Shown here: positions 46,501-59,219 of the stretch, in pieces
How positions within the stretch are numbered: position 1 is the stretch's first letter
Layout: each line of letters starts with the position of its first letter
NCBI RefSeq assembly: GCF_932526225.1
Contig: NC_064036.1
Span: 3,907,501 to 3,971,500 of the forward strand
DNA length: 64,000 bases
Reading direction: 5' to 3'
DNA from: Nematostella vectensis
Taxonomy: Eukaryota; Cnidaria; Anthozoa; Actiniaria; Edwardsiidae
Made by a program: the position numbers and the translations under genes
Notes under the pieces: generated by a model
Told to the model about the DNA's origin: nothing
The model's database searches: none
Seen by the model: only the letters and a program-made list of their open reading frames with translations

Positions 46501-49500
46501 TTAGCATTACATCCAGTTTTTGGGGGTCATACATTATCTAAATTATATGTAAGCTACATCGATATCTAAAGGACCCATTTTTTAGCGAGATAATTAGCAT
46601 TTCGTACAACTACTTTAGTAAACTATGATAGCGGCAATGGCACCATTTTGGGTCAAGTAAAGCAAAGTAAATGCTTTCAAAATTGCAAAATCATTTTAAT
46701 TATCAATAAGGGGCTACTTTAAGTGCAAGCAAGATATACGTTTTATAATTGTATAAGGTTATATTTACATTTTAAGCTAGCTTACAAGAGGAAAAACACT
46801 TTATTTCCACGTCAAATTAAGTTGCAAGGTAAAGACGCCGCGAGCTCGCGCAATTCTCCTTATTTGATGATCATTTCGCGCCAACTCGAGCTTTATCCGT
46901 GAGGGGACTGGGCAAGTAGGTGTTTTACAGACTCGTATATTCGAAGGGCTGTAAAAAAAACGAAGTTTATGGGAAATCGGTGATTATTGGTAATAAAGAT
47001 TCTTCTATCATATAAGATACTAGATATGACAGGGGCAAAAAATGGCAAAGTTCAAATTGTAAGGTCGTGATAACTTATATTCGCTTTATTTTTTGCATAG
47101 ATGTTTCTTGCGTTTTATAAACCAAAATAAGCTTTAGTATTTCTTTTGTCTTAAATTGCCCAATTTGGGCGAAATTGCTACTTTTTTCATGATCTATGGC
47201 AACTATGCTCAATCATATCTCAAGAACAGATCATCTACCAAAAAATACTAAAGCTTATTTTTTTTATATTTTGCAAGAAACCTCTAGGCAACATGTAAAC
47301 AAAATGTAAGCTAACACAGCCTTACAATTTTAATTTTGCCATATTTTGCTCCTGTCACTAGATATCTATGAATGAACCGTTTTAGAGGATATTGCTTTTA
47401 TTCCTTCAGATGCACTTTAAAGTCTAGAGAAAGAAAAAACGAGAATAGACCAGACGTCATCAAGCTGCTAGAACAGATGTTCATCGTGTGTCGTCGTATT
47501 TTTACACAGGACATTTTGTGTAACACTGTGCTGTGTAACACTGTGTTGTGTTACACTGTGTTGTGTTATACTGTGTTGTGTTACACTGTGTTGCGTTACA
47601 CTGTGTTGTGTTACACTGTGCTGTGTTACACTGTGTTGTGTTACAATATGTTGTGTTATGCTGTGCTGTGTTACACTGTGTTGTGTTACACTGTGCTATG
47701 TTACACTGTTTTGTGTTACCCTGCGCTGTGTTCCCCTGTGTTCTGTTACACTGTGTTGTGTTACACTGTGTTGTGTTACACTGTGTTGTGTTACACTGTG
47801 TTGTGTTACGCTGTGTTGTGTTACACTGCGTTGTGTTACACTGCGTTGTGTTACACTGTGTTGTGTTACACTGTGCTGTGCTACACTGCGTTATGTTACA
47901 CTGTGTTTGTTACACTGCGTTGTGTTACACTGCGGTGTGTTACACTGTGTTGCGTTACACTGTGTTGTGTTATACTGTGTTGTGTTACACTGTGGTGTGT
48001 TACACTGTGTTGTGTTACACTGTGTTGTGTTACACTGTGTTGTGTTACACTGTATTGTGTTACATTGTGTTGTGTTACACTGTGTTGTGTTACACTGTGT
48101 TGTGTTACACTGTGTTGTGTTACACTGTGTTGTGTTACACTGTGTTGTGTTACACTGTGTTGTGTTACACTGTGCTGTGCTACACTGCGTTATGTTACAC
48201 TGAGTTTGTTACACTGCGTTGTGTTACACTGTGTTGTGTGACACTGTGTTGCGTTACACTGTGTTGTGTTATACTGTGTTGTGTTACACTATGCTGTGTT
48301 ACACTTTGTTGTGTTACACTGTGTTGTGTTACACTGTGTTGTGTTACCCTGTATTGTGTTACACTGTGTTGTGTTACACTGTGTTGTGTTACACTGTATT
48401 GTGTTATATTGTGTTGTGTTACACTGTGTTGTGTTACACTGTATTGTGTTACAATGTGTTGTGTTACACTTTGTTGTGTTACACTTTGTTGTGTTACACT
48501 GTGTTGTGTTACCCTGTATTGTGTTACACTGTGTTGTGTTACACTTTGTTGTGTTACACTGTGTTGTGTTACACTGTGTTGTGTTACACTGTGTTGTGTT
48601 GCACTGTGTTTGTTAAACTGTGTTGTGTTACAACACTGTGTTGTGTTACACTGTGTTGTGTTACACTGTGTTGTGTTACACTGTGCTGTGTTACGTGCTG
48701 TGTTCCCCTGTATTGTGTTACACTGTGTAGTGTTGCACTGTGTTGTGTTACACTATGCTGTGTTACACTGTGTTGTGTTGCACTGTGTTGTGTTACACTA
48801 TGCTGTGTTACACTGCGTTGTGTTACACTATGTTGTGTAACACTGTGTTGTGTTACACTGTGTTGTGTTACACTGTGTTGTGTTACACTGTGTTGTGTTA
48901 CACTGTGTTGTGTAACACTGTGTTGTGTTACACTGTGTTGTGTTACACTGTGTTGTGTTGCACTGTATTGTGTTACATTGTGTTGTGTTACACTGTGTTG
49001 TGTTACACTGTGGTGTGTTGCACTGTGTTGTGTTGCACTGTGTTGTGTTACCCTGTATTGTGTTATATTGTGTTGTGTTACAACACTGTGCTGTGTTACA
49101 CTGTGTTGTGTTACACTGTGCTGTGTTACACTGTGTTGTGTTACCCTGTAGTGTGTTACACTGTATTGTGTTACACTGTGCTGTGTTACGTGCTGTGTTC
49201 CCCTGTATTGTGTTACACTGTGTAGTGTTGCACTGTGTTGTGTTACACTATGCTGTGTTACACTGTGTTGTGTTACACTGTGTTGTGTTACACTGTGCTG
49301 TGTTACACTGTGTTGTGTTACACTGTGTTGTGTTACACTGTGTTGTGTTACACTGTGTAGTGTTGCACTGTGTTGTGTTACACTGTGTTGTGTTACACTG
49401 TGTTGTGTTACACTGTGTTGTGTTACACTGTGCTGTGTTACACTGTGTTGTGTTACACTGTGTTGTGTTACACTGTGTTGTGTTATACTGTGTTATGTTA

Positions 49501-50082
49501 CACTGTGTTGTGTTGCACTGCGGTGTGTTACACTGTGTTGAAAAAAGACTTACCTATATGGGTGGGGGTACAAAGGACCCCTGCATCTCTTTGATGCGAG
49601 CAATCGTCGTCCGACACATTTTGAAACTTGCAGTACTCTAGTGAACTTTCGTTGCCGTGACAAATGACGTCACGGAACAGCACTCGTCCATCACCTATTC
49701 CGAATGCCGCTCCACCAATCGCTGCTTCCGCATTTGCATATCCCAGAGAACGACAAACGACCACAGCGTCAGCCCAGTCCCAGTGATCATCGCAGATTGT
49801 TCCCCAGTCCCCCCGCAGTGTTTGCTTGATTTCGACACGACCAGCGAATGCAAGACTTGAACCACGGAGACGGATGAAAAAATCTGAAATGTGAAGGTCT
49901 TTAGGAGTATAAGCAAATGGATTGTGAATGGTACAGGTAACATCCAATCTATCTTTTTTATTATTATTATTTTTAAGCGAGGCAGGGGGAGCTTGTTTAA
50001 GTATTCTAAAACCCCTACCTTTCTCGACTGTAGCCTCCCCTGCGCAGCAAACACAGACGAGTAAAGCGATACAAGCATTCAT
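43552..50082 (-). CDS. Single-SRCR type I receptor with ITAM/ITIM-like cytoplasmic tail
   Basis: Three exons: 50082-50019, 49883-49554 and 45353-43552, phases consistent, 731 aa. Signal peptide MNACIALLVCVCCAGEA; ATG at 50082 rather than the GTG just upstream. Residues about 28-130 form one SRCR domain (GRVEIKQTLRGDWGTICDDH, VVCRSLGY, CHGNESSLEYCKF, DAGVLC), a ligand-binding fold of scavenger receptors. Residues about 136-160 are a membrane segment (IIIIGAGCLLLFLPSVAMLI) followed by RLERRKS, a stop-transfer. The roughly 570-residue tail is acidic and disordered. It carries YLRI, YVNS (Grb2-type YxN), EYLVI, IIRYGDL (ITIM-like) and YVEI. YGDL and YVEI are 11 residues apart, fitting ITAM spacing. 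Polyproline (LPPPPS) also occurs. An immune or phagocytic signalling role is inferred. The tail exon is one uninterrupted 1.8-kb exon. Confidence 0.85.
45354..47510. other. SRCR receptor intron, part without array
   Basis: AT-rich intron with A-runs (45887-45902). A nearly repeated sentence-like block flanks 47030-47340: TAAGCTTTAGTATTT and its inverted form AATACTAAAGCTTA, a possible decayed inverted repeat. No additional SRCR exon was found. Confidence 0.45.
47518..49540. repeat. 2-kb tandem array, 15-bp unit (TTGTGTTACACTGTG)
   Basis: About 135 copies of a 15-bp unit, with point variants (GTT to GCT, CCC, ATT) and a few register breaks (CTGTGTTTGTTA near 47905, 48206 and 48608; TTACAACACTG near 48630 and 49080). 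Some breaks recur with identical neighbours, so blocks of several hundred bases were duplicated. It ends 14 bp short of the donor of SRCR exon 2. All forward frames are open because 15 is divisible by 3; the long C/V/L/T/Y open frames are artefacts. Confidence 0.95.
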
Positions 50083-50135
50083 CACTTTGTCTATGAAATG
50101 AACGTAAACGTTCGTTTATGGTAATGTACATGATC

Positions 50136-50225
50136 TGGGCCGTGGCAGGGGTGGGGCACTGGGGGCCCATGCTCCCCAATAATTAAAAAATATATAAGTA
50201 AACGATCAATAGGGGTGTTACCGTG
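50136..50225. mobile_element. Small repeat element (family shared with 24571)
   Basis: CGTGGCAGGGGTGGGGCACT, GGGGGCCCATG and CTCCCCAATAATT match the element at 24571-24721. It lies just upstream of the SRCR receptor start, in its likely promoter or 5' UTR. Confidence 0.55.
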
Positions 50226-50872
50226 CCTTTTCTTTTTCACAGAAATTTGCCAATCAGACCCAGCGCGCATTAGAATGACGTTATTATTTATCATTCTCCG
50301 TTAAGAACAGCAAGGAAATACAAAATGCAAAACTAATAATATTTCAACACTTTGTTTTTTTACCTTTTTTCCTGCACAAGGATTTACACGTTTTGTTGTT
50401 CAATAAAGGCAAAGATTCACCTAAGCTAAAAAGCATTGTCTTTATAGCGAATTCTCATACAATAACACCAAGATCAAGAGCGCAATGGAAATTTCAAGAA
50501 TTATAGCACTAAATTGGACATTAGTTAGTAGGTTTGTGTTGGTTCGTTTACATTCGCAAACTTCCACCACTGTAACAAACGAAAACACGCATTTGATCAA
50601 ATATTTTGGACATATTTAAGGAAGTGTGCAAAACATGTTGACGTTTAGAAAAGGAAGTGTGCAAAACATGTTGACGTTTAGAAAAGTCGGAGGGTTTTAT
50701 AAACCAAAGAAATCCATTCTACTAGTCGACTTGAAAATGAGTAGAATTTTCAATGAGACAAAAATTCCTCGGCAGTTACTAACTTTTTTGGTTTTCTATC
50801 ATTTAGATCTATAGTGTTGGTTATCTAGTAACTTATTTAGTTTTCTATCATTCAGATCTGTAGTGTTGGTTA

Positions 50873-52321
<1,449 letters not shown>

Positions 52322-52857
52322 CAGCTTAGACCACAGACTTACCATCAGACTTTATATTGCGACTGATATGTGACAGCGTCAAACTTACAATAAAACGAGG
52401 GGATGACGTAGTGTAGAGCGAGGTGTATAAGCGTGCTTCCAAGGCCTGGAATATCTGGTAGAAAATGAAAAAAAAAATGTACAGTTTAATAATGAAGTTT
52501 GTAGTAAATACTCGTGTTTAACTTTCGACTTGAGTGATTTTCAACATTCTGCTCGTGCCGACGACTTGGGAAGCAGTTAATTAAAATCTGTTAAACTGCT
52601 TTCTTGTTTCCTCGATCTTTTTGGTTCATAGGGAACCCTTTGTAAGATACAATCACAGAATGCTGTCTTTATTTTATGGAATTTTCGCTTCATCTTGAAT
52701 TTCACAATTACAACACTCAACATATTGCGAAATCAAAGTAACACAAAGAACGTGAAAGTTAAGTGGCACAAATATTTCGTAATCGAGTCAGATGGATGGG
52801 AGAAGACTATATCGGCGAAAAGAAAAAAATCCAACATAATGCAGGTTATTTTTTATA

Positions 52858-52900
52858 TATACGATATTTCGGCAGGCCAATACCTGCTTTCTCCAGGTTA
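52858..52900. repeat. Fragment of a dispersed repeat (copy 2)
   Basis: ACGATATTTCGGCAGGCCAA followed by TACCTGCTTTCTCC matches the block at positions 24-60, including the small stem. Confidence 0.6.
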
Positions 52901-53984
52901 AAATGAAAATGCACAGTCACGAGCTCCATTAAGCATGCGCTCCTCCTGCAGCCCAATAAAAATTGACGGAGGGACTAGAGTTATGTTTGATATAGAATTT
53001 CAGACATGATTTTAACAATGTGTTAGTATTGACTGTATTGACTTAGCTAAAATACAATACAGCCACGGATTCAATTGCGCATGCGCTCTGTGATGCCTAT
53101 GACAAAAATTGACGGCGGGAATTTTTGCGCTGACTGATTATTCCGTATTTTGAGATCACGTGAGATCTACTTCACGAGCACTGCGATAAGTTAAATACAG
53201 TTTTCCAGACGCACACGCCATGTTCTTGACTTAGGATAGATAATTGCTTTGTTTGTTTACGGTTGTTGTGGGACAAAAAAAAAGCCTTTGGAGCGTGTAT
53301 AATACCATATCACTTCCACACAAAAGTACAATGTCAGAGGGTGAAAAAACCTTTAAGTTGCCTTCAGGCGTGAAATTACTGGAAAGACGCGGCATCAGAA
53401 GACCCACTTTACTCGCTTTGCACAACAGAAAAAAAAAACCTTTACCGGTTTCTCGGTTTCTAATTCAAAGCGCTTTCAAAGCGACACATAGCACAAAAAG
53501 CAACAACAAACAAGTAAGAGTACTAACGTACTAAAAGTATTAAACAAGTGTCTTGCTCTCGTTGGGGTAATTTTCAGCGCTAGAATTAGCATAGTAACGA
53601 GACATCTTAACTACGAGTTTATTAAGCACTCAGGTATGGGCTTGGCGAGTGGCCTTTAATTACCCCGCGCCGTACCTTGTTCCATGACAGATCGCATCAA
53701 TATTGACTCTGTGGGAGCACTTTATTGAGTTTGTCTGAGTTGCGAGACTCACATGCGACTTCGCTAGTACGCTCTAAATCCAATTAAGCATTGTTAAAAC
53801 GAGCTTATTAGAATACCAGGACAAAAGGTTGCTGATTACAAGGCCGCGTATAATAAACAACGTTGCTGCTTGGTCCAATCATGTGTCGACTCTGGTGGCG
53901 TCCTACCAAGGGAATTATTGTACATCTAGACACTGGCCGCACTTGCTTGGTGATATCTGCGTGAGGCAGGTCACTAGAGGAATC

Positions 53985-56900
53985 ATGGAGGATTCAACGA
54001 GTCTTCCAACGAAGTACGATGAGATTGACGTGGATGATTTTGGAGGAAATGGGTCTGAAGAGGAAGGCGATATCGGCTACCATTCCATTGGGAGAAATAT
54101 TAAGGTAAGTCACGGTAAATCAAGTTTCGCGGTGTTCGGATTTACGGTCAAATGTTTTGTTTAAAGACCAGCGCTCATCAGTAATGCCTTGTACAGTAAC
54201 TAGAACGTATATCGGGTTTATAAATGGGAAGTCTAGGCAGAATTATATTTGTCTCAGACAAATATAAAAAAAATTGAAAAAACTTTTTCGCCCGAGACAG
54301 TTTTATAGTTAATGTTAATCTAACGTAATTTAGTTTGGTGAAAACATTTCAACACTATTTGTTTACTGTTGTTTACTAAACTATACACTTAAGCTTCTCT
54401 AAGTAAAGCAAAACACAGTATGCGACTGCTATTACTATATCTAACACATTCAATTATACATCGAGAGTTTTGGAGGTATTCCAGAGGTTCGATTGCTTGT
54501 CCGTTTGCAGTAGCACCCCGTTGGCATTTGTGTCTTCTTCCTATTTGTATTACACTTACTTTTTGTCATTTCTACGACTTGGACTTTTCAATACCGTTCT
54601 GCGATTTCGACAGCTTCGAACAACTTAAGAACCGCGAACTAGAAGGATGAGATATAGGATAGGGGCGATAAATAGAAGAAACCGTGTATAATATTTGAAA
54701 GCGTTCTTTACAGGAAGTAAATTTCCGCGTTTTTGCATTATAATAACACTTAGTTTGATCGGCTGGTTTTAAAAGATCCTTTACACACCTACTTGAAGTA
54801 TGCGCATATAATCTAAGTTGACGGCAAAGTTACTTTTCGTGCGATTTCGTGCGAAAGCGGTAACGGTTAAAGCAGCTCTATGATCGATGATTTAATTAAA
54901 TACTTTGTTTCGGGACTGCACGGGGCCGGTGGATAAATGTTCTTTTTTTACCTCTCGCGGCGAAATGAGGGGAAATTACAAACTTGTGCGACCATTCTGT
55001 GGAACCACCTGCTTAGAAATATGACTGAACAATACTCCTGGTTTTTAAGGCATTTGTCAATATTTCAGCCATCAATCCAGCCTTTGCGCTTGCCATATCA
55101 TCGTTCTCTAAGGTAAACACTATGATTCAAACTTGGATGCAAAGATAAATAAGTTTGCAGTTACTAGGGGAGGGGTAGACGTGTCTCGTTTGCACTGTTG
55201 TCATGTTTATTTTTTGTATTTACAGAAAACATATTGACGCAGCGCGGGTTAGGGGTGCGTTGTTCTATTTGGTTATCTCGTTGTTAAAGTGCTAGGTAGA
55301 CTGCAAAGTAGTTTTCTTGTCAGTTGTTTTTCTTTCGTGTGACCGCGAGAAACACGGAGCAAGTCTACCGTGAAATTGTAATGACCTTATTTCACACCTG
55401 CCCGTAACTTTTTGTGTACTAATGGATTATTTAGATATTTGTGTTATGGCCTGCTTATTGTTTACGAAGCTTTAAGGTGGGAAAGGACAGAAACACAAAT
55501 GTTATTATACCAAACCTTTGCATACTTTTCAAACGTATACTGGACATAGCTGTAAATAGAAAGCTTGGCAACAGTTCAAAAAAGAAAGGAAAGGTCTTGT
55601 CGTAATAAGGCAAAAAGACTGTGATGAGACCAATGCTTGACGATCTAGCACAAGGATGTTTAGATACTGCTGGATCTCGTAGAATGATATTAGTTCATCT
55701 CACCATGTATCTCGTAACATACCACCTCGCAAAAAGGAGAAACATATAAATAAATGCGCTTTTAAGGGGGAGGGGTAGGTGACAATTCCCTATTGTCAAT
55801 ATAGGACTGCATCGGGAAGAGATCGTTATTATCACCACCCTACCACACCCATGTGCTCTGTGATACACAGGCCTAGCGGTCTGGCAAAGGACAAATTATT
55901 TGAAGAAATCTCGAAATAACAATCTGAAAATGTATAACTGCGTTTACCAAACCTATTCGAAAACATCTACATCTACATATGGGGGCCTCGCTGATGGGGT
56001 TACCTGTTAGGCAAGACAAAAGCAAAAGCTTCTCCGATGGAAATGGATACCTTCTCGGCTGAGAGGCTATTAAGAGTACACGTAGTACACGTACAGCGTG
56101 AGTTTGTATGTAACACCCCCCTTACACTTTTTGGGGTGCGCTGCGCCCCGTGGCATGCGATACTAATCTAAAAGCTCTCACCTGGAGACCCATGAAAGGC
56201 GGTAGATTTCTTCGTTTTCTTTTACACGACCCTTCCTGCTGTTGTTGTTATTGTCGCTCTTTTTGTAATTATATCTACATCACCTTAATCTATCTCGTAT
56301 AATCACAGGTCTAAGACACTGACTCTAGTAAAATGATCACTCTTACATGTGGGCATCCAAGCCGATCTACTGTACAATCACACAGGCAGCTATAGGTTTT
56401 CTAATTTGCCATAAATTCCTGTTCTGTGTATCTTTTTTTCGGAAATTTTCAACTACGACCATTTTTGATTTAGTTATATATATTCTGACTATTGATAGCT
56501 ATTTCTATTGGTCGTAGCACCATTTGCTCGCCGTAATCTTATTATCAAAGGATCTTATGTGTCAATCTGAAATCACACCCAGAAACTGAGAAAACGATAA
56601 ACTCCAACCCACTTCACCTCGGAAGCAGTTCAAGTTTCTACAAACTTGTAAATAAATGGAATAAAAAAATTTGCTTTCAACCAAGCTAAATTTCTTCTCT
56701 TTCTGACCGCTTGATGAATCCGTAGGTTATTTATCCAAACAAACTCGTGTGTACTTTAGAGTAATATGCGCGACAAAAGACTGGTCGCCATAGCCACCGC
56801 TAGACGCTTTCCGGTGATAAGTTTGAACGAACTTGTTTGTAAACGGTCACACGAGGCAGGAAGCGCCTTTGCTTGGTCTCCTGTCATATCTGGTAAGTGA

Positions 56901-59219
56901 TTATTAAGTCTAAATGTCCAAAATGATGCCTCTGTGGTACCAGTATAACTTTTATTACTCTTCGGTTGGGATCACTAATTGTGTAATTAGGAGGAGGGGG
57001 ATTGGATTCACGAATGAGCAGTGATCAGCTGATTGCAAAACAGAGTTGACATCTCCGGGTAAAATAGCTGCCCTTGACCATTATTCTAAAATTCTTCTGA
57101 CTAATTACGCGAAAAAAAAAATGATAAAAGTGACCTTACACTAACCTATATACTAAATATCACCCGAATGGATAGTAAGGGAAGGTAGTTAGCTTTATCA
57201 GCTTATGCTTCCATGCAACTTGTACTAGATTATCAAGAAAAGACAGAGTCGACATTGCATAAGTGGTAGTAATGCCTTACTGTCAAAGACACTTGTCAAC
57301 TTTTGGCTTAACCACTTTTTTTACTGTGACGGTTTTGTGTGATTCCAATAACGACGGATCTAGTCCCGTTGGCATGGGTTTCCTGTTGCGTCCGTGGGAG
57401 ATTACGCTAATCTTTCTCGACTCGAAAACTTCCAATCGGAAGAAAAACACCTATATGAAGATTATACAATGGCTAAGTTAATTCGCGCAGTGTACATCTC
57501 TTCCAGCTTCATAACAGCTTGTAAAATTCAGGTCTCATTTGTGGGCTACCCTGCGTGTTTGCGCTAGATTATTTCGCTTTATGTCATTTCTCATGACCCG
57601 TCCCTTGGTGTATTTTGTGTCGTTTATAGCAATTAGTTGTTTGTTTATTCTAATGAAAAATATTGGATTTTCCGTCCTGCTGTTATAAACACTGGAGCCA
57701 CTTCATGCCCGCGATCCCCCGTTACCTATTCCAATGAGAGGCAATTACATTTCACCTTTTAAATACTTTCAAACTTGTTTGATAACTAAGACTAACGAAA
57801 TATTATTGAATCGCGAGTGCAATTTTCATATAGCTGGCTCATAGTCTTTGAATTATGCGCGTCCGTGTGAATTGCATGGTGATCCGGTGGGATTTAAGGA
57901 GGCATAACACAAAAGGTAGAGCGTGCCTTTTAAAGCGGATCACTGCCAGCCACTTAGTAGAATTTTACTAATTGCTCTACGTCAATTTGCACTGATATGA
58001 AAGTTGTCTAACTGTCTGAGGCTCTGACAGTTGCATCTGGAATAATATTTTTGCTGAAGCTTTTATTTGTTACAGTGCGGGAAATTGTATCGTTGTGACA
58101 ACTCAGGAATTCGTCAGTTATATGTTTCCCGCATTTGCAAATATTACACTGACAGCAAGCAATTAGGCATAAATCTGCTCCTAAATATCCAAAAATCCCG
58201 GTCGGGACAGCTGCTTCTGACAAGAAGTATATCGCAAATGCAAATTCCATTCAGGCAGCCTTTGTATGTGCAGTTAGTGCGGGAATTCGCTAATTGTAGA
58301 CTTGATTTGAGCTCTGTTCTGCCGATGATTGATTAACAAAACGGAAATTTCGTAATGTTTGCACATGTCGGCTTTAATTTCAGTTCTATTAAAGTCGGGC
58401 GAGCGTGTCATGTTGTCATGGCGACAGTCGCGGGCGATGGCGTCGCGTCGTCCCTTGGTACTCAGGGCCGAATTAGTTTATTCAGCTAAAGAGGTCATTG
58501 GGCTCTTATCTCATGTTGTTGCTTGTGCAGGAGGGGGGGTATAATCAAACTTCTTCTCGCTGCTTGGACGCATTCTTCCATTATATCCTTTGAGACCCTG
58601 GACAGCATTTCGTTATCGAGCGCGAACGCTTGCAGCTGGATTCGGATATTTAGTTGCGGGTAACCTGTGTGTAGTGCGAGTAAAGTTGCTCGGTCGCGTC
58701 GGGTCATCAAGGCTTTCTGGTCGTTGCTTGGTTTTACGGACTATGCAACTATGAGTTACCAAGAATCTAAAACCTCTTACTATGGCGGTTCCCCAGAACC
58801 TGGTTTAAGTTCTGTTATAAAGGTTTGTTGAGTTCTTTGGTATTTTTGCTCGTAATCGAGCTCGTTCGTTCTACGTCCATGTGTTCGTTGGTACGAAGTG
58901 GACCGGACTTTCGGTTCGAATGTTGACTTATAACTAATGTCGTTACTTCTTGTTTTTTAACTAAAAGCTTTTCTCGCAGAGATTGGAAGATCAACATCTG
59001 AACGGTGATCCTGGCTCAAGAAGCCCAACAGTTCCTACTAAAATTCGAGATATCGTCACCAAAAGCATCTCCCCTGTTGAACATAAAATGGCCGGTAGTA
59101 GCCTCGGAGATGAGTCTCGCATGTACCAGTCTGAAATAAGCCGACTGGAAGACCTTCTAGCGGCTACAAGAGCTGAAAGAGATGAAGTTGGTTCTAAATA
59201 CATGGCCGTAAGCGAGAGG
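53985..59219 (+). CDS. CROCC: Rootletin (CROCC)-like, N-terminal exons; gene continues past window
   Basis: First exon A is 53985-54104 (MEDSTSLPTKYDEIDVDDFG, ending RNIK|GTAAGT, 40 codons). It joins in phase 0 to 58980-59219 (80 codons). That exon reads RLEDQHLNGDPGSR, then VPTKIRDIVTKSISP, then SRLEDLLAATRAERDEVGSK and AVSER|GTAAGT. The last stretch is the rootletin N-terminal signature (vertebrate VEDLLAQSRAERDELAIKY, from memory). Rootletin is the main coiled-coil protein of the striated ciliary rootlet that anchors the basal body. No later exon was found before 64000, so the next intron exceeds 4.7 kb and most of the coiled coil lies outside. The upstream in-frame ATG at 53829 is less likely as the start. 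Confidence 0.75.
54105..58750. other. Rootletin first intron (from exon A)
   Basis: A 4.6-kb AT-rich intron. A short frame from ATG 56767 ends at a good donor (TCTG|GTAAGTG at about 56892), but its phase does not fit the next exon, so it is not called. An X-box-like site lies at 58412. No other gene was found. Confidence 0.5.
58412..58425. promoter_or_regulatory. X-box-like site upstream of rootletin exon B
   Basis: GTTGTCATGGCGAC matches the RFX palindrome GTTGCCATGGCAAC at 12 of 14 positions. It lies about 330 bp upstream of the ATG of alternative exon B. It fits a ciliary promoter; binding is inferred. Confidence 0.55.
58751..58822 (+). CDS. CROCC: Alternative first exon B of rootletin
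   Basis: ATG at 58751 opens MSYQESKTSYYGGSPEPGLS and SVIK, then a GTTTGT donor at 58823. The 24 codons end in phase 0 and join RLEDQ of the common exon, giving SVIKRLEDQ against NIKRLEDQ from exon A. The donor is non-consensus after GT, so support is moderate. An X-box-like site upstream suggests its own promoter. Confidence 0.55.

Noticed and set aside
47372..49641. Many long overlapping open frames rich in C, V, L, T and Y
   Set aside because: They are read-through of a 15-bp tandem repeat, open in all forward frames because 15 is divisible by 3; no domain or start context.
53244..53534. Plus-strand 96-codon frame (inner ATG 53331)
   Set aside because: No recognisable family, no clear splice link to rootletin; cannot be told from chance.
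56767..56892. Possible extra 5' exon of rootletin ending in TCTG|GTAAGTG
   Set aside because: It ends in phase 1, which does not fit the phase-0 common exon; could only be non-coding.
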